Part shown: positions 12,560 through 24,447 of the stretch, piece after piece
Layout: every line of letters begins with the position of its first letter
Position numbering within the stretch: the first letter of the stretch is position 1
DNA from: Nilaparvata lugens
Lineage: Eukaryota; Arthropoda; Insecta; Hemiptera; Delphacidae
Length of the DNA: 64,000 bases
NCBI RefSeq assembly: GCF_014356525.2
Contig: NC_052515.1
Location: 18,495,375-18,559,374 of the forward strand
Direction of reading: 5' to 3'
Notes under the pieces: generated by a model
Told to the model about the DNA's origin: nothing
Databases searched by the model: none
The model's input: the letters and a program-made list of their open reading frames with translations, nothing else
Position numbers and translations under genes: made by a program

Positions 12560-14260
12560 CTATAACTGAATTTCATTTGTCTCTATTTACTCAGAATTTC
12601 ATCCACTACGATTGTTGTTACAGTCAGTAAAATACAGTAGATATAATAATAAGGAGCAATAGGTCATTAGAATATTTACACCATACGAAGTCAGTTGAAA
12701 TATTATTCAACCAATCTTGTAGAGTTGATTATCAACACGAATATGTCAACTAATTTTATCTTCAATTAGTGGGTTATTCATGCTAACAAGTAATCCCTAT
12801 TTAAGCTATTAATTGATTAAAATTTGTCACGTCCAATTATAATCACCACCATTCACCAATCCAAGAGTTTACAGGGCCTAATAAATCACTTGCAAAGCTG
12901 GGACCACACTGACAAAATTTTTTCGGCAAATGTGAGTTTGTTGCAACGCCTTGAAAAAATTCTATTATGTTTGGGCAACTGGCAGACCATTTGTCCAAAC
13001 TTGGTTACGTGTGGACACAGCTTATTCATTTTACTTCACGGTGCTTCTTTGCATGTGGATTTGGGTATTGTAGATTGCAGTAAAACTTGTTTAGATACTG
13101 TAGAGTAGATACTGTATTTCCTGCTGTAGAATTGTGTAGCGCTGATGTAGTAGTAGTTATTCGTCTTAATTTGACTTCGAATCATGAGTAGACAAGTTCA
13201 AGTACTGTAGATAAGTCAAGTAGATGAGACTTCAGATTTTTGCAGCATCTAATTGGATTTCGGTTTAATAATTATTTAGATGATGAGACTTTTTAAGTAT
13301 ATCAAGCCTTAAATATGTCATGAGATGGTCGATAGATTAGGAGCTGACTTACTGAAGCATAGATGAAGCTGAATGTGCATTAAATACAGATTTTTATTCT
13401 TCTGAACCAGAAAACATTTCACCTTCTAGAGTGAACAACGTTAATTTCCATTTTCTAAAACACCATTCAAAAGTAAGTATTATCAATGGAATTAAAAATT
13501 TATGGTAGCAGGTATAGTGTATAGAGTGAACAACCTTATTCAATTTTTTGAAAACAAAAACAATTAAAAGTAGGTATTATCAATAGAATAGGTAGTGGAG
13601 ATTATTAAACGTATTTGTCTGTAATTCATGTAGCCTACATAATATTTTGTATGTAAAGTATCAGTGACACTTCCAATAAATCTTAAAATTAGATGATGAA
13701 ACTCTGTGCGTGGGTAATGATGCGGATGATAATGAGAGATGAATGGACCTAAATTTTCAGGTGTGTTTTGAACAACCGGGAAGCGATTTTACAACTCATG
13801 AATGATATTCAGAAGAGTTGGCTGAAGCGGTCACTCTCCCAATGGGAGTAGCAGGCGCATGATTGTCAACTTATCTAAGCGATAGCTTATCAGCGCGACC
13901 ACTGCTGAGTCCAACTGCTCGCATCAGTCAAACTTGTTTGACGGTTTTCAATAAACAAAATTATTTCATTTTTTCATCTCAGCATAATTGCTTAACTTGT
14001 GCTTTTGTAATGGAAGAGAGTAAGAGAAATGGGTGCACCTACGGCAGTTGTAGTTCTTATCACTGAAAAGTTGTTGCTCATTAATTTAGCTCATAAGCTA
14101 ATTGAACAAGCGTTAGCGAGTTCTCACTTTTGACTTACTTAAGGCCTAAGTCGTTGGCCGTTTGTTTGTTCGTTCTACAATAACTTTAGAGTTATATAAT
14201 AGATGGATAAAGGTTTTTCCAAGTGAAGTGAAAGCTCAAATGACACATCGAGGCATGTGA
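12560..14260. other. Intergenic DNA, no gene recognised
   Basis: AT-rich sequence between the poly(A) region of the silk-like gene and the DNAL1 retrocopy. Short open frames at 12824-13108 and 13863-14066 show no domain and no splice-supported continuation. Confidence 0.5.
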
Positions 14261-14267
14261 ATTTATA

Positions 14268-14605
14268 ATGGCGAAAGCTTCTACTATTAAAGATGCAATC
14301 AAAAGATGGGAATACAAGACGGGACATAACTCAGCCGAGGCAAAAGATATCAGTTTACAATTTCAATGGATGCCGATAATCGAAAAATAATGGACAACTC
14401 GTTTGGACAACTAATCAAGTGCGAGAAACTATACCTCTCTACAAACATGATTAAAAAAATTGTTGGTCTCGGTGGAATGAAAAACCAATTCAAACCGATT
14501 TTTTCTCTTGAAAGAAACTATATAAAAGCTTTTTCTGGAATGGAGCCTGTTGCAGGTACTTTGGAGGAGTTATAGATTTCATATGATCTAATAACTTGAG
14601 ATAGA
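14268..14605 (+). pseudogene. DNAL1 (axonemal dynein light chain 1) processed pseudogene, 3' truncated
   Basis: The + strand reads MAKASTIKDAIKRWEYKTG, the typical start of DNAL1, an LRR protein that binds the outer-arm dynein heavy chain. It continues without introns to IIEK, hits TAA, then shifts frame near 14389 into MDNSFGQLIKCEKLYLSTN...KKIVGLGGMKN and ...VAGTLEEL. The codon that should be Trp in 'LEELWISYN' is TAG (14573-14575), after which ISYDLI is still readable. Loss of introns, one frameshift and stops indicate a dead retrocopy. Leucine-rich repeats beyond this point are missing. Family recognised from memory of DNAL1; high confidence. Confidence 0.85.
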
Positions 14606-14905
14606 ATCGATCAATCAGCTTTAAATTTTGAACACTTATTCTTCAAACCTTTTAACAGGTAAAGTTCGTTGAACAACAAAACTGACTCACTCCTTTTTTC
14701 AGGATATAAAAAATGACATTGGAATTGCATATGAAAAAAATTGTTGTTTCTGAAGAATGCTGAAGAATTCATTGCATGCAATTACAACAGTTTTTTTCCA
14801 TTCATTCATTCACTACATCAGCTGAGGCTATTTGGAATCTATCTCACAGACAGACCTTTATGTGCTGACACATGATTTCAATTGGTTTATGCAACATAAT
14901 TTTTA

Positions 14906-15578
14906 TATATAAAAGCGAAATGGCACTCACTCACTGACTGACTCACTCACTCACTCACTCGCAGAACTAAAAATCTACCGGACCAAAAACGTTCAAATTT
15001 GATAGGTATGTTCAGTTGGCCCTTTAGAGGCGCACTAAGAAATCTTTTGGCAATATTTTAACTCTAAGGGTTGTTTTTAAGGGTTCAAAGTTCGTCTTTT
15101 AGCATGTATATTCTTCTTCTCCCAATCTCTTAATTATAATTGGAATTTCCATATCATATGTTACTATAGAACTATAATCTAGATAGAGTACCTCTTCGAA
15201 ACAGTTGTTAACTGGCAACTAAATTAATAATTTTGTCAGGTTGGCATTAAGTTGAGTTGACTTTGTTAGGTTGGCACCAAGTTGAAGATTTAAATGCATT
15301 CATCGCGGAAAAATTGATTGGGCACTGCTACTTCAATCCTGGGAATATTATATTACTAGCCGTCAGGCTCCCTTCGCTCGCCATATCCGTTTAGCAAGAC
15401 GTTTAGTCCGGACCCCCGACTGGATTGTCCTAACATATGATAAAAATGCTCAAATGAAAAATGCAGGCGAGCGAAGCGAGCCTGCTGTTTTCATTCCTGG
15501 ACGATCCAGTCGGGGGTCCAGGGGGCGGAGCCCCCTGGCTAGACGGATATGGCGAGCGAAGCGAGCCTGACGGCTAGT
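14906..15578. mobile_element. Unclassified 673-bp insertion flanked by a 15-16 bp direct repeat
   Basis: The same 15 bases, GCAACATAATTTTTA, occur at 14891-14905 and 15579-15593 (16 with the preceding T). Between them, the insert opens TATATAAAAGCGAAATGGCA, followed by (ACTC)n and 'AAAATCTACCGGACCAAAAA'. It closes with a foldback of about 220 bp (15355-15578) whose ends read CTAGCCGTCAGGCTC/GAGCCTGACGGCTAG. I could not place it in a known superfamily. Confidence 0.65.
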
Positions 15579-16029
15579 GCAACATAATTTTTACAACTTT
15601 TACATCAACAAACTGATAGGGGTTGGAATATCAATGTGTGGTTTCCACAGTTCCTTTTTTTTGGAACTCTGTATGGACATCATGTGTCACATTACCACCT
15701 TCTCATTTGAAAAAAATGAATTTGGATTCATATGAGAGACAAAAATATTGAAGCGACTGAGTAATTTTTGAAGAGTATTTTGTCATTTTAAATAGGATTA
15801 CCAATGAAACTTACTGACAAATTATTCTTGTAAAAGAAATATTCAGCTGATTCCATAATTTTCACCAACTAAAAGTTGCTCGTTTCAAACATTACTATAC
15901 AACAGTTCTTGAGCGAGTTCTCCAACCCAGGGGGTCACTAGTAATAATAATCAACAGTTTATATTATGGTATATTAAAAAAGTTAAATGTAGCCTAATTA
16001 TAGAAATTATAATATTTATCAATTATTAT

Positions 16030-16330
16030 TATTATTAGCGTATGGCTTTGAATGGTGGGGAGACCCAAGGGTAGTTCCACCTCGCCGTATAGGCCTATAG
16101 ATCAAAGTTCCCTAATGGGAAACCGGACACTAAGGTTATAGTAAACACAATACTTTAAATTTACACTTTTCACTTCGGAATAAAGTTCATTTTGATGTTA
16201 AAAAGTCCAAACATATACAAAACCGAAACAAAACACAAAACCACTAAGCCAAATTTAGAAAATATTGAATTTAGACAATAAATTTAGAGCCGAAAATTTA
16301 TAGCACGTAACAATTTTGCCATGGCAACAT
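16030..16330. other. EFHC1 upstream region with GCGTATGGC repeat fragment
   Basis: An (ATT)n run leads into 'TTAGCGTATGGC', a string also found at 33856-33870, so this is probably a dispersed repeat end. The first X-box-like motif lies at its right edge. Confidence 0.35.
16315..16328. promoter_or_regulatory. RFX X-box-like motif, distal
   Basis: TTTGCCATGGCAAC differs from the palindromic X-box GTTGCCATGGCAAC only at the first base. It ends 335 bp before the EFHC1 start codon. RFX factors bind such sites in cilium genes. Confidence 0.55.
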
Positions 16331-16572
16331 GATATTTATCAATAAAATAATATTATATATAACTTTATTATACTGATAATGACTTTAGGAGCTGACCATG
16401 AGCGATCACCAGAACAACGGAACGAAAATAAATTACTAAGCAACAGTCACTTTGTAATATTATTTGCATCCTTTGAAGTTTTTCCTCAATCAATACTTTT
16501 TTGGACGCCCCCAATCCAGCCAATGTACTCATAATACTATTGAATTACTATGCAATGTACTGCTTTGAATTA

Positions 16573-16586
16573 GTACCCATAGTAAC
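16573..16586. promoter_or_regulatory. RFX X-box-like motif, proximal
   Basis: GTACCCATAGTAAC; on the other strand GTTACTATGGGTAC. It matches the relaxed X-box RYYNYYATRRNRAC at all but one position and ends 77 bp before the EFHC1 ATG, a usual distance for such sites. Confidence 0.55.
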
Positions 16587-16663
16587 CAGTAAACAATTTT
16601 CTTAACGTGCCTGCAGGTCTATCTAGTGTAAAGTATTCCAATATTCCGGTTTTTCTAAGCAAT

Positions 16664-19600
16664 ATGGAAGGATTGCCTCTTCTACCTGGCTATTCTTTTA
16701 AAGATCCCACGGTGAGATTTTTCACGTTTTCAATATTAAAAAGGAAACCATCACGTTTTCATAAAGCTTACGGCTATTCCCATTACTTGTAATCTTCTGT
16801 TTAGATAAAAAATTCGATAAAATTCTATTTGGTATTTTATTGATTACATCTAGTTATGTGACAAGCACTTGGTGCATCTGCTGGAAGGGTGATCACTACT
16901 TGATTATTAGCCTATGAGGAGACTTATTTACTTTGAGTGCATTAGTAGTATCAAGTATCAATAGTATCGAATTTTGTTATCGATATCTGATTTATCTAAG
17001 CAGTAGTACCTACCTAGCTTTTAGCGCAAACACTATAAGTCAAACAGCTTTTTATGTTTTACGGTACTGAGTAGTTTTCAATACCAGTACAGATTCTAGT
17101 ACAACGCTATAATGTGTCTGTTTAGCATGTTTTAAATGAGGTGAACATTTATATGCGAAAAGTTTAAACTATTTATTGAATTTATATTACCTAGTAAAAG
17201 TATGCACATATCATATTAACATTATATTTTCTTGTCAAAAGATTACCTATTTATTAAAAATTAGAATGAATAAAACATGTGAGCTATATCATTATTATTT
17301 ATATTGTACTATTAATATTTATAAAAATATAGTAACAAAATTATACAAAAACTCAAATTATTTATGGTAGAATTTTATTTCTCTTTAAATTTCTTAGGAA
17401 AGGGGTTTAGGCAATTAATAATTGATGATTTTTTATTATTGATGTCTTAAATAGGTAACTTGTAAGGGTACGTTGTTGTACATTTCTTGTGATGAAATTC
17501 AGAAGATTCATCACATAAGAGTGATTATAACTCTGTTAGTCTTCAATTTTAGTTCATCAATAGTTATGAAAATTGTGTCACTACATTTGGCTGGATGATT
17601 GGAATTTTTTCGGAATAATTTAAATATTCATAAATAATTTTTCTGTTAAGTTTGATTTTTTTATTACAACGTTTCTTGAAATTATTAGACTTTTGGCAAG
17701 GAAGCTGATCCAAATAGAGATATTCTTGTTAAAATTGCATTCTTCTCTTTTTTAGTAAGCAACAAAGACCCGTTAACCTTTGAAACAAACTCTTCTGCGC
17801 TGAACGTCAAGAAACGAATTTTTCTCTTCAGCCAGTTAACAATAGGATTTTTGCAATTTTATCATCACAATTTTGAGCCGTTTAGCTCTAGCAAGAACCA
17901 CTTTTCAAAGTATTTGAAAATTTCTACTTCTGAATTTAAATTTTAAAATTCTATTGATGGTATGAGGTTTGGCAGATAAAAAATAACTGCTGTTCAAAAC
18001 ATGTTCCGTATTCAGTTGTGTGAGCTTAAACGCTAATTCTAGAAAGTTTCTCATAAATAATCCTCTGCTTTTTTAAAATTTGATCACTTCCCAAGGTTTT
18101 ATTTTGTGTTTTATGTAGTCAATGCATTTGTTACAAAGCTTTGGAATAAGATATTTGTGACCAGCAGCATAAATTGAAACTGCATGTTCAATTGATTTGA
18201 AGTATGGTTCACCCGTATGAATAAATTGTTCCATACCTATGAAGCCTGCTGGCTCAAAATCTTTAATCCTAACAGTTTTTCCTTCTTTGAGTCCTCCATT
18301 GAACATTGCACAGAAAACATCACTGGCCGCAGAAAATTTAGCTTTATGGCCTTCTATTAAAATATTATTTTCACTAACGTCTTTACTGCTGTTGAATGAG
18401 AAACGAAATACGTCATGGTACGTATTCCTCTCTTTTATCAACTGCTTTAATCAATTGGCTCTCGACGTTCCAGCTCATTTTTGAAGTCATTTTTGTCTGT
18501 GCTGTGATGAAAACTGAAGGTTGGTTTGTTTGTTATGAATAATGTTACATAATATATGTACTATATGTTTATAACAAAATGAATACCAGCTGAATTCTAT
18601 TTATTTTATTCAAATCTATGCTCGAAATAAATAAAAGTATTCTTGCAACTCTGTCTATTTCCAAATTTATCATTTATTTTTTCTGAAATAGAAGAAATTA
18701 CTATAAGTGGTCTGCCAGACAATTGTAATGGTTACCTATGTGAGCCAATTCAGCTGGGGCTTTTCAAGCTATTGTATATTTCCATGTAACTTATTCTTTA
18801 CAAACGGTTACATAATCCATATTTGAACTATCATATAATTAAATTGCTTTAATTTATTTTGATTCATCTATTCATTCAATTATTGAAACATGTTTGATAA
18901 TTTTTGACGAATAACAGATTTTTATTATCAATTCATTTATTCAAGTATCTAATGGGAACCGTTACATTGAAGACTTGAAAATAGTAGCAGCTTTTTTAAA
19001 TTTTCCGCCATAGTCCAGGCAAAGAATGCTCAAAAAAGGTATAGAGAAAAAAGTTTGGAACACAACTTTTTACCCCGCAGCTCTTTAAAGGATATCGGTA
19101 GTAAGGGGGTGAACATATCAAAAGTCCTCACTCCTACCACCTGTGTTTAGCGGGAGGGGGGAGGGTTAAAAGTACCATATTTTGTTTTTTGCACATATCT
19201 CGAACAATATGCGTCTTTCGGAAACTTTTGTCGAATACAAAATTAAAGCTTACAAAATAGCCTACAAGTTTCATTTGTAACATTTTCCGAAAGGCTCATA
19301 TTGTTCGAGTTATGTGCAAAAAAACAAAATATGGTACTTTTAAACCACCCCCACCCCCGTAACATAGGGGGTAGGAGTAAGGACTTTTGATATGTTTACC
19401 CCCTCACTATTCTTTAAAGAGCTGCGGGGTCAAAAATTGTGTTCCAAACTTCTTACTCTATTATCTTTCGTTGACTGGACTACCAGTTGAGTAGGTACCT
19501 AGCGAATGGTAGTGACTAAATTATACCATAATATGGTGTTCAAGACTTTATTCTTCTTTATAAAACTAGCAAATAAATCATATAATATGAATTCCAAGGT

Positions 19601-22600
19601 TCTATGAAAACTCACACTGTTCATGATTATTATTGATGTTTTCTAAAGTCAATTTCATAAAATTATTTTATATTTGAATCGATGTTGGCAACACGCTGGT
19701 CAAGTTTAGCACTGGATCAAATCAGTGAAACCTTAAACTACAGGTGACACTAATATTGTAGTTGGCGCTGCCGGATACCAGGATCTAGTGTCTAGCTGGT
19801 GCATTTTTCTGGTTTATTGGGTGGTATATGGTATGTCGTATGCTTTATCTCTTGAAATGTCTGTTCTAGGAAGATTTTTTTTAATAATGGTCCTGAATAA
19901 CTGAAAATTGGTAATTTTAGGGAATTGGATGGGTTCTAATTAATAGGTTGCCAATTGATAATTTAAAGAAATCTATTTGCTAGTGAATGTAGTGTCTGGA
20001 AGGGTGAGCTTTGGGAGGTTCCTGAAAGCCTGATGCTCAGCCTCATGAGGAGAAGAGACACCTTTTCGCCATTGTGGCTCACTAAGCTGGAATGATGCAG
20101 ACTATCTTCAGTCCAGATGACGTATACCATGAGTAGACTGTAGCAAATTTTTCTCTGTGAGAATGACAGCCTCACTTTTGGGGAAGGCTGGGCAGTTTTG
20201 TTGGTGTGCATCCAGTCTTGAGAGTTTGCTAATGCCGGGGACGTACGTCAATGACTGGGCTTTCAACTCTGGGAAAGATAGTCCCAGACAAGGTGTAATT
20301 AGCTGGCTAGACTCTTTATCTATGCATTATGCCGCTCTTTCTGTAAAAAGACCCCGGCTCTTGTTCCACTTGGGATACCAGCAGTCTGACCCCAGACACC
20401 GCTGTATCACCATTGGTACGTCTCTGTTGTCCCATCTTCCTTAAGATGAGTTAAAATATCACTGTTATTTTGTATTATCTACTCAGATTGGCTGAAATTA
20501 CAATTTACACTTTTTTCATACATATTGGTCCATTTGTCCACACTTTTTTTCTGCCCAATGTTTCAGGACAGAATGCATTTACGCACAGATAAATATGAGC
20601 TTATAGTAATTCAAGCTTAGCCACCTTGTGTGGGACTCTCAATTCCTGAGCTGAGAGCCAGAGAGTCACCATGCTGGCACATTCTATTTATACCTACAAT
20701 AATTTATCATGATTAATACCTGGCATATCTATTCATCTTTTTCTGTTCAACCAACTAATCCTTTGGGAAGAATTCAACTCAAGAAATTGTAATTATTATC
20801 TTGTTCCATTGGGTAGTCTATATTTTATTAAATTTATTATGATGAATCAATTTCTGAATCATCCATCAAAAAAATACTAAGCCATTCTGAAATCACCAAG
20901 AAATATAGTATACCAGATACAATATAGTATATGGAGGTATATCTTCTCTTATGAAATAGTGCAGAATATCCAGTGAGTAATAATTTGATGGTTGTTATAT
21001 TTCAGATCTCCAAGTATCATGTTTCCCATTCATTTGATATGAAAAATGGCCATTGTATACCGAAAACGTCAACTCTTGGAATTGGCAAATTGCCGCTTGA
21101 TTCGGAATCAGTTCAGTACACAAAATTCACTGATGCAGTAAGGTGAGTCGGGAATTTTCTTTAAAAATCATGCTGAAATAATACATTTCAATACAAAAAT
21201 ATCCATTGATGTAACTATATAGGATATCAGATTATCATCGTTCTACAATAGCAATGAATGATCTTATCTTCATGTAGAGGGCTGTTATAGGTAGGAAATT
21301 TGTAGTAGGACATTAAGGACCAACTCGGGAAAAGGAGGACATTTGTGACCAAATTTGTGAGGTTTCTACCTGAAGGTCATTAATTAACAAACATTGGTCC
21401 TTTCGACTCGTTCTCAGCCTCTTATCAGTGCATGCAAGTTATATTTCGGCTTAATATTTCTAAGCTTATGAAATTCAAGAAAATACTGTCCTCCTATAAG
21501 GCCTATTAGTCTACAAATATTGTCGAATTCTATAATCACCTGTCCCTTTCATCTCTAGCATGGCAAGGTCATTCCAAAAGAATTCCAAATATCTAAAGAT
21601 GCGTACAGATATATGCGCCGCGAACATGAGCAATTCACTTTTAATCAGCTGACTATATCTGTATTTTCACAGAAACGGTAAGATACAGATATAAAAAGCT
21701 TGGCATCAGCTGATTAAAAGTGAATTGCTCATGTTCGCGGCGCGTATATCTGTACACAGCTTAAGATGTTAATCAATCTATATTTTTTACAAACATCGTC
21801 AGTAGTTTTTTCTTTTAAAATGTCATTCGTCATCAGTTCTACATTGGTTCATTGTTTCTGAGAGGGAATTCCCTAGATATAACACCCCCCCCCCCATTAA
21901 AAAAGATGGGAAGTTGAAGCTTAGTTTGAAAAGCTCAAGTTACGTCGATCTCTTACCAACATTGATATAATCGATAGCCTGGATAATGTGATATTCTTTA
22001 TTCTTTATTGATTCATACAAAAAGTGAATAAACAATAATTAGATTGGGTTTCTTTGTCCAAATCATATCCTATCTTCAATTGATTAAATAATATCTTACC
22101 GTACAAATAAGTGATGGATTGGAATCTAATGGAATCCACTTTTTTAAATTATTTATTAACTCAGTACGGTACAGAACTTAGCAATTTTATTGCCTTTCGA
22201 GTTTAAAAATTATGTACTATTTTTACCTATAATCTACATCCGAACGTTGTGAACGTTCTACTTGAGTTCCTCTTGTGCTATCCAATTTCATTTCTAATTA
22301 TTTCTTCACTAAGAAATGTAATGATTGATTCTTTGACTCCTCAATATACATCTACCAATACCTGATTCTACCTAGTGAGGACTTCAGACCCACCGGTCGG
22401 CACATTTTTGGTTGCAAGTGGCCTGTGAACGACTTTTAAGGAAATTAAAAATCATTGTTGATGCGTGTTTTTACTATTGCAATTTAATTTTGAAATAATT
22501 ATAAAACTTGATCTGATTCCATATATGACTGCAGATCGGTTTAGATAAGTTGGAAACGGTTCAGTACGTGATACAGCCCAATTTTGATAAAATATATTAT

Positions 22601-24367
22601 TCCTATCATTTCTATTATTATTAACAATATTATTTCAATTCTCAGGTTTGATCCAACATTAACCTATGGTCGCCCAAAACCAAAACCTTCCGCCTTGTTT
22701 CGACCGCATTTTGTTACTTATGACAAAAAATGTCTGGCATTTCAAGGTTACTTCAAAGAGTGTATACCATTGCCGAATATGGATGACGATAACTATCGTA
22801 TACGTCGTGTGAATATCGTCTATTTTCTGGAGGATGATACAATCACTGTTATTGAACCAACGGTGGAGGTGAGCTTTATAAGTAGATAGGTAGTTATTCT
22901 TTTTTATCGAAATTTCTCAATATTTTACTCCAAGTGTCTTTATTATGTTATTTCTTCAAAATGGTCAGTATTTTATCTTGAATTGGCAATGGTAATGTGC
23001 TGATTTGGGTTTAATAAGTGCAATACGGTTATATTTAAGGCTGTGCAAAGGCTAAAATTAAACTTTCTACTCGTGATATTTTTCTAAGTTTTTCTATTTG
23101 TATATTATCATCAAGCAATCAAAATGAAAATTTTTTCTCAGGAAAACATTTTTTTCCGATCATTACTTTTTGAGTTATGAGCGCCTGAAGTTTGAATTTT
23201 TGGGACAGAACATTTCAAATTCGGTAAGATATAAATCCATGAGATTTAGAGGATGGATTCTTCATTGTATTGATGATCTAGTAAAACAAAAATTTTCTAA
23301 AAATATCAATTTTTGAAAAAGTTATTCAATTTACCAAAAATAACTCAAATAAAAGTTAGGTTTGGTTATTTTTAGTAAATTAAATAACTATCATACAAAT
23401 TGATATTTTCAGAAAATTTTTGTTTTACTAGATCAACAATTTGCATGTGAATAAAGTAAAAGGGTACCTCTTATACTTGGTTAGGACTTTCTATCAACTG
23501 CATCAATTCTTCCCTGTAAATATTCTTCGTGTAATGTATTTCTCTTTTTTCAATAGTAGGCTGGAAAATGGAATCTCGTGTTATGCATCTACCTTCATGT
23601 CTCATTTTAAAAATCTTATAGTCCTACAAAAATCAATTGTTAGAATAATGTTTGGTGCTAATAGACGAACGCATACTTTCCCAATATTCAGGTTTTTTGG
23701 AATTCTACCTTTCAGATACATGTATGTACTGAAAGTTTTATCTTTGTTTTATAAAATGAGTGGGGATAGGAATCAAACGGGGAATCTTGAACAAAATCAG
23801 CAGATAACTAGGCAAACTACAAGGATGCTAATTAGACTCCCCAAACCAAACAGCACTACCTTTCAGAGATGCTTTTTATTCCTTGGACCCTAAATTCTTT
23901 AATATTTTCCCAGATGAGATCAGAAAGCTACAGAATCTCAAGAAATTTCTAAAACAAACGAAGAGTTGGCTACGGCTTCATTCACCATTAGAAGTACACT
24001 TATTCAGAGTAGCAAGCTGATCGAGAAACACATGGTGCTAATATCTAATCCATTATTGAATATGAATTTCAGTGTAGTACTTAGTATGGCCTATGGCCTT
24101 TTTACTGTAGTTACTTCTGTATCCTTTAAAGTTTAACCTTTGCTTTGAGCTTTGATCTCAAACATTGTTTTTTTATTTATAACTGTTATGTCTCATCTTT
24201 TATTCATTTTTTTCCTCTCTTGTCATGAATTATGTTGATGCAAAGATTATACTGGTGATTCTTCATCCCATTTTTTCGCAGTTTGAACTACATTTCATAA
24301 AATAAGTATATTTAAAGAGAGGAAATGCTACAATCAATCAATAAAATTACTTGATGATGGTGATTGA

Positions 24368-24447
<80 letters not shown>

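Noticed and set aside
16607..16663. Upstream extension of the EFHC1 first exon
   Set aside because: No ATG in the extension; EFHC proteins start close to the LPLLPG motif, so ATG at 16664 was chosen.
20157..20444. 95-codon open frame in EFHC1 intron 1
   Set aside because: No recognisable domain or partner exon; could be old transposon sequence but cannot be supported.
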